Source: Halichondria panicea (lineage: Eukaryota; Porifera; Demospongiae; Suberitida; Halichondriidae). From it: a stretch of 64,000 nucleotides of DNA. The stretch's first letter is position 1. Every line of letters starts with the position of its first letter. Below the pieces are notes generated by a model that had not been told where the DNA came from, searched no databases, and saw only the letters and a list, made by a program, of their open reading frames with translations. The DNA lies in the NCBI RefSeq assembly GCF_963675165.1, contig NC_087389.1:5430120-5494119 (forward strand), in the 5' to 3' direction. The position numbers were made by a program, and so were the translations under genes. Shown here in pieces: positions 59,474-64,000 of the stretch.

Positions 59474-61913
59474 CTGCACGGGGGAGGGGAGGGGGCTGAG
59501 TGGTTAGCTGTGATTGTCAGTGTGGATCTTACTCTATAGAACACATGCCCGTGCTTCCCAGCTCCTCGTACGTATAGAGAGGGTACACACACACACATGC
59601 TTCTAACCTCATGCATACAGTTTACAGTAGACATGGTGAATGTCAGAATCTGAAGAATGAATAAATAGCAAAACAAATTTCTTTTCAATTTCACCCCTAG
59701 CTCACAAAAGTCATAAAATTCAATAAGCAGTGTTCCAAGTGCTAAATATACATATCGTCCTGATTATAGAACCAGAAGCCACACGCTGCTACAAACAGAA
59801 TAGCTACAGAAGTCAGCATGTTAGGGTTGCAGCACTTGACCGTGAATATGAGCAAGGTCAGAGGACCCCCTAAGTGGTACCAGGAGTAGTGTATCCTCAC
59901 GATACTGTCTCCCTCGTCGCCATTCTCCTCCATAGAATCATCTGAGACCAGTGGGACACAACATTCATTAACTAAGGCCACCACTCGTATATTAGAGAGT
60001 CTTGCAATGGCCAACAGACAACCAAGACTTATACTGATAAAATTATACAAGTGTGTTTGTGTGTCTCAGAATTTTTAATTTTCTCAAATTTGCCTCTTTT
60101 ATTAACATTAACATAGAGCGCGACATTTTTGAGGTACAATGGAACCTCTGTTAACAACCACCTCCGAATAAAGGCCAGTTGCTGTGTAATGGCCAGGCAC
60201 CCAGGTCCCAAATGAACAGTTTGTGTACAAAACAACCTCTCAACAAAGGCCACCTCTGTATAAAGATCAAAACATTGTTCCCCATGCAAAGGTGTCCGTT
60301 ATAGAGGGGTTCCACTGCACTTAAATTTCGTGATATAGACTCTAAAAGCATTAGCCTCTAAAAGCATTTCGTTGAATAAATTTCGTAAGGACTGCTAAAC
60401 TTACAAAAAAGTGAAAATTAAGCCCCCCCAAAACTTAGCGCTATATGGTACGTTGTAAACAAGGCCTACATGTTAAGTGTAGGCACATCCCTGATGTGTG
60501 CGTGTACATGTATGTGATCACCTTTCTTGTTCTTTTTCTTCTTTTTCTTTGGTTTCTTGGGAGGTTGGACACAGTCTCCATCAGGTGATCTGACCAGCTC
60601 CTCGGCACACTTGCAGGAGAAGGTCCCCGCCAGATTAACACACACCTCGTTGTCAGGGTCACAGGGTCCGGGCGTGTTCGTGCACTCGTCAATATCTGTG
60701 TGTGGGTGTGATGTGTGCGTGAGAGGGTGTGTGTTCTATACCGAGCACTTATGAAACTCTACAAGCCTCCAACGAGATAGTTTAATTATCAAGTCTCACA
60801 CACACACCACACACATACACCCACCTTCACACACGCCCACTCACCCTTGCATATGCTCTCTTCCATCCTATAGCCAGTCTTACACTCATCACAGCCCTCG
60901 GGCCCCGCTCCAGAGCAGCTCAGCTGACAAGAGATATGGCACGCTACAAAATGCATGTGAAAATGCACAATCCTAACTCAAGTTATGAGCACAGTCAAAG
61001 TTAGTGGATCATGTGCCTACCTTTACAGTCATGTGACCCGGCAGTATTCTCACAGTAGGTACCACTAGAGCACAACGACTCCACCTCACACTCGTCCACA
61101 TCTGGGGAGAGGGGTCATGTGATTATCATGTGACTGTACTGTGATGAGACGCACCTTCACAGACTCCCTTTTCATTCCTACTGTATCCCGTAGAGCAGTC
61201 CCCACACTTTGATGGTCCCGGTCCATTGCACACGCTACAAGACTTGTCACAAGCTGTAATCGTGTAACAACACACAATAAACTATATTATATTTGCGAGC
61301 GTTTATCACTTTGCGACAATAAAATCTAAAGTGGCAGAAGCTAGGGGTCAATTTGTTTGGCTAATTTGGCTAATTTGTAAAGGTTTTTAACTTGCAAAAT
61401 ATTATAGTAAATAGTGTAATTATTCTTGAGGTTACTTGTGTTGAGTTACCATATAGCGAGTAATTTCCGTGGGGTAAATTTTGTGGGCAAGCTGACCTCC
61501 ACGAGAATTTTCCCCACGAAAACGTAGGCGTGGCTTACCGGAATGCGAATTCAAATGAAATTTGTATTCCCGAAAATCACCATTTTTGAATTGAACGATT
61601 TTTACCCTTGAGAATTACCCGCTATACGGTATTACTCACCTTGACAGCGATGTTTCCCCGGGGTGTTGAGACAGTAGGTACCATCAGAACAGATGGAGTC
61701 ATCTTCTTTACACTCATCAATATCTGGTGGGCCAGGGTGAGTCACACTGTGTACTAGTGCAAGCCAGTCTCCTCACCTGTACAAGATCCCTCCACCTCCT
61801 CATATCCCAGGGCACACTCCTTACAGCTGTCAGCCCCCGGACCACCACACTCTTTCAGGCATGCCTTATCACACACTGCATGGATGCATGTGTGTGTGTG
61901 TGGTGTGTGTGAG

Positions 61914-61987
<74 letters not shown>

Positions 61988-62270
61988 AGGATAGCGAAGG
62001 TACATGTCTAAATGTCACTGTGGGCCTCAATAGCAAGTAACGTTACAGAGTATATGTACATATTCACATAAATAATTATGTTAAAGAGCTTAGAAAGCCT
62101 GAGAAATAATTCATTCCAAAATGACTATTTTGTAATAGCTCACGTTTGCACACTTTACTCTCTGTGTCATTGTAGTAACTGGGATCACATGACTCGCAGG
62201 TGTCTCCAACATAACCTCCGTTACACAAACACTTTCCTTTCCCATCTTTTTCCTCAGAGCCCTATAATAG

Positions 62271-62311
<41 letters not shown>

Positions 62312-63717
62312 GGTGCGTGCGTGTGTGTGTGTAGCATCAGAGCTTTGGCTGGAAGCAAATACACAAAATATATTATTATTATTATGTAACAGAATACATG
62401 ACACTGTATATAACGTAATGACTGCTCAAAACATGGCTACCAAAATGAATCACAAAAATGCCAGCTCATAAATATTGTGTACCTGACATGACCCGTGGCC
62501 ACCACAAGGCTGCTCCCTCCCACCAGGACAGTCAGAACAGGTGGGGCCAAACGTGTTAGGTGGACAACAAACTGTGTGATGTGTGTGATAAGTGTGAGGG
62601 GGAGGATTATCTAAACTGTGTGATGTGTGTGAGGAGTGTGAGGGGGAGGAGTCTCTGAGCACCAGTACAGAGTGCATTGTACAACAGGCAGGAGATAAAT
62701 TTGGGCAAAGCTTCAAACAGAAAGGATCACCAGCTACAAAGGAAGTCAGCCCTTTCTAGTAACCACACTTCCTGTGTTAACTTACCATCGAGGTTAGTTG
62801 AGCACAACCACTGCTTTAGATCATCATAGCCCTCCTCCTTATGTCTCCTGTGTGCAGGGACACTACATTAGTCACACCAACTACAACCCCAGAGGAGGAG
62901 CGTCAGGGTCAAAAGGTATAGTCTTAATCATAAAACTGCTTCTGGGGGACTTTCTACTCAGCTATTGACCCTGAAAATCCTCCTCTGCTACAACCTCATG
63001 TGCAAATTCAACAGTCTCCTGTACACCACTAGGTTATAAGTCAACACCAGTTTAACAACTTCCTTTCTCAAATGCAAGCGTATTTTAACAACTTTTATAG
63101 CACACACAGTCAAAGTCACTCATTCAACACAACCGTTGTATAACTGGCTCTTGTAAATAATGTACTCACAGCTTGAACCACCATCTCTCAATCTCCTCCT
63201 CATAATTCTCCAGCAGTCGATGGCACTGCATTGAAACACACACAGCTTTATACATTGCAGGCACTCGTGTATGTATGTATGTCACTATATAACTCCCTAG
63301 CAATCAATGAGAGCATGGATACATAGTGACAGAGCTTACATCATAGTCTGAATGTTTACAAACATCGTCCAGCATCTCGATCAATCGAACCTCACTGCAA
63401 GAAAATAAAATCAACTTTTTGAGAGTGTGAGTGCAATTAGACGGAGGCTACCTGTTAGCGTAGGAGCCGAGTTTCTCCTCCTCCCAATTCGTGTCCCCAC
63501 CAGCAAAGTTTGACTTGGCCGTGTCGTCCATCCTCTGGGGGGAGGGGCAGCGTATGCATTACCCCATACACCTCACCACATTTTAATAGATGTTCACACT
63601 CACTTTGTTGAAGGCTTGGACAAAGTCTTTGCATACTTTACATGATGGTTTGACAGCCAGAGAGTAGCTTGCCAGGAGGAGGACAATGAGTACCAAGGAT
63701 ATGTCGAGTGTATTCAT
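59019..63717 (-). CDS. CRELD: CRELD: cysteine-rich with EGF-like domains protein
   Basis: Thirteen shared exons: 63604-63717, 63452-63534, 63340-63394, 63170-63225, 62786-62847, 62483-62571, 62159-62261, 61777-61875, 61640-61723, 61155-61253, 61021-61101, 60845-60943, 60522-60695. Either of two terminal exons follows. Signal peptide residues 1-21 (MNTLDISLVLIVLLLASYSL). A CxxC motif (CKVC) follows, then the WE domain (GGDTNWEEEKL), the laminin-EGF-like VCCPPNTFGPTCSDCPGG, and alternating furin-type Cys repeats (CDKACLKECGGPG, CDKSCSVCNGPG) with calcium-binding EGF starts (DIDEC, DVDEC, DIDEC). A Lys-rich linker (KKPKKKKKNKK) precedes the switch. The family acts in ER protein folding and maturation of receptors. 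Predicted products are 465 aa (membrane) and 550 aa (RDEL). Confidence 0.9.
59742..59941 (-). other. CRELD: CRELD alternative last exon A: membrane-spanning tail
   Basis: Acceptor CTCAG|AT fits the phase of the 60522 donor. The exon encodes an acidic stretch (DDSMEENGDEGD), then two hydrophobic segments (LGGPLTLLIFTVKCC and MLTSVAILFVAACGFWFY), and ends NQDDMYI, stop TAG 59742-59744. This corresponds to the two-helix end of vertebrate CRELD1. No AATAAA or ATTAAA is found in the ~240 bp that follow. Confidence 0.75.
60135..60320. mobile_element. MITE, TACAGTGGAACC family, reverse copy
   Basis: Begins TACAATGGAACCTCTGTTAA and ends AGAGGGGTTCCACTGCA; inverse orientation to 51350-51530. It lies in the intron upstream of CRELD exon A. 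Confidence 0.75.
61447..61631. mobile_element. MITE, TACCGTATAGCGGG family
   Basis: Begins TACCATATAGCGAGTAATTT and ends GAATTACCCGCTATACGGTA, 185 bp, in the CRELD intron between exons 61640 and 61253. Confidence 0.85.
61917..61985. repeat. (GT)n / (CA)n microsatellite in CRELD intron
   Basis: On the coding strand this is a CA tract about 40 nt upstream of the acceptor of the exon ending at 61875. Confidence 0.9.
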
Positions 63718-64000
63718 GGCGTAGCTAGCGCTAGCTGTGATAGTCACTCAACTCAGTTTAGAATGTGGAAGATGTGAAGATTGGTACGGGTCGATTCACC
63801 CACCTGAATATTTTATAGCCTCGATCCCAGGCCGCACTTCCTACACATGCATGGGGCCAGTGATGATGAAGGTACTCCAGATATGTGTTCAGTCTTTAAT
63901 TAAAATTGCTCTTGACATTGTAAGGCCAGGTCTTAGTGATTAATCGTGTGAGCGTTGCTATAGTGTTCATAATAATGATTGCGCATGCTCTTTCACATTC
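63718..64000. other. Upstream region of CRELD
   Basis: Should hold the CRELD promoter. The only recognisable item is a single end of the CTAGCCTC repeat family (TAGCCTCGATCCCAGGCCGC, from 63816); no coding sequence is seen. Confidence 0.45.

Noticed and set aside
62573-62740. Possible extra CRELD exon (AGDPFCLKLCPNLSPACC)
   Set aside because: Open and Cys-containing, with an AG before it, but its donors do not give the phase required by the next exon. The exons on either side join directly to give the family-typical LDVCCPPNTFGP.
1-64000. CRISPR array, operon or bacterial genes
   Set aside because: No direct-repeat/spacer pattern; genes are spliced and separately promoted, so the DNA is eukaryotic.

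Overview
The window is eukaryotic nuclear DNA from an animal, most likely a sponge or another early-branching metazoan. Genes have many GT-AG introns, the non-coding DNA is rich in CA microsatellites and small inverted-repeat elements, and the gene set mixes animal families (CRELD, MAP-kinase phosphatase, GPATCH2, RPL29, a CCDC162-like giant) with a LOG-type nucleotide hydrolase that is rare in animals. The phylum is an inference; no rRNA or mitochondrial marker is present. Exon models were joined by hand from reading frame, splice dinucleotides and phase, and the phases agree across every junction given.

Layout. 314-11850 (+): 3' end of an unrecognised nuclear-looking gene with an AT-hook, split by a 10.7 kb intron. 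12585-13679 (-): single-exon MAP-kinase phosphatase, head to head with RPL29 (14166-15532, +). 17404-47816 (+): a 42-exon coiled-coil gene of about 2213 aa resembling CCDC162. Its 8.4 kb intron 21 carries, on the opposite strand, three tandem copies of a small secreted cysteine-rich protein gene; the middle copy is intact and the outer two are broken. 48196-50162 (-): GPATCH2, tail to tail with the coiled-coil gene and head to head with 50412-55680 (+), a 733 aa protein I do not recognise. 55829-56281: a 38-bp minisatellite. 56408-58716 (-): LOG-family hydrolase. 59019-63717 (-): CRELD, with two alternative last exons, one membrane-spanning and one ending in an RDEL ER-retention signal.

Mobile DNA is mostly short non-autonomous elements. 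One family has CAGGGTGTCATACAGG ends and 5-bp target duplications. One has CTAGCCTC ends and 7-bp target duplications, in sizes from 52 to about 610 bp. One has TACCGTATAGCGGG ends and one has TACAGTGGAACC ends. There is also a decayed Crypton/KIAA1958-like tyrosine recombinase fragment.

The most notable points are: the CRELD terminal-exon switch; the nested secreted-protein cluster; the frequent use of CA repeats as the sequence immediately upstream of 3' splice sites; and three places where a 3' splice site lies in an in-frame tandem repeat (66, 42 and 21 bp), offering length-variable protein isoforms.
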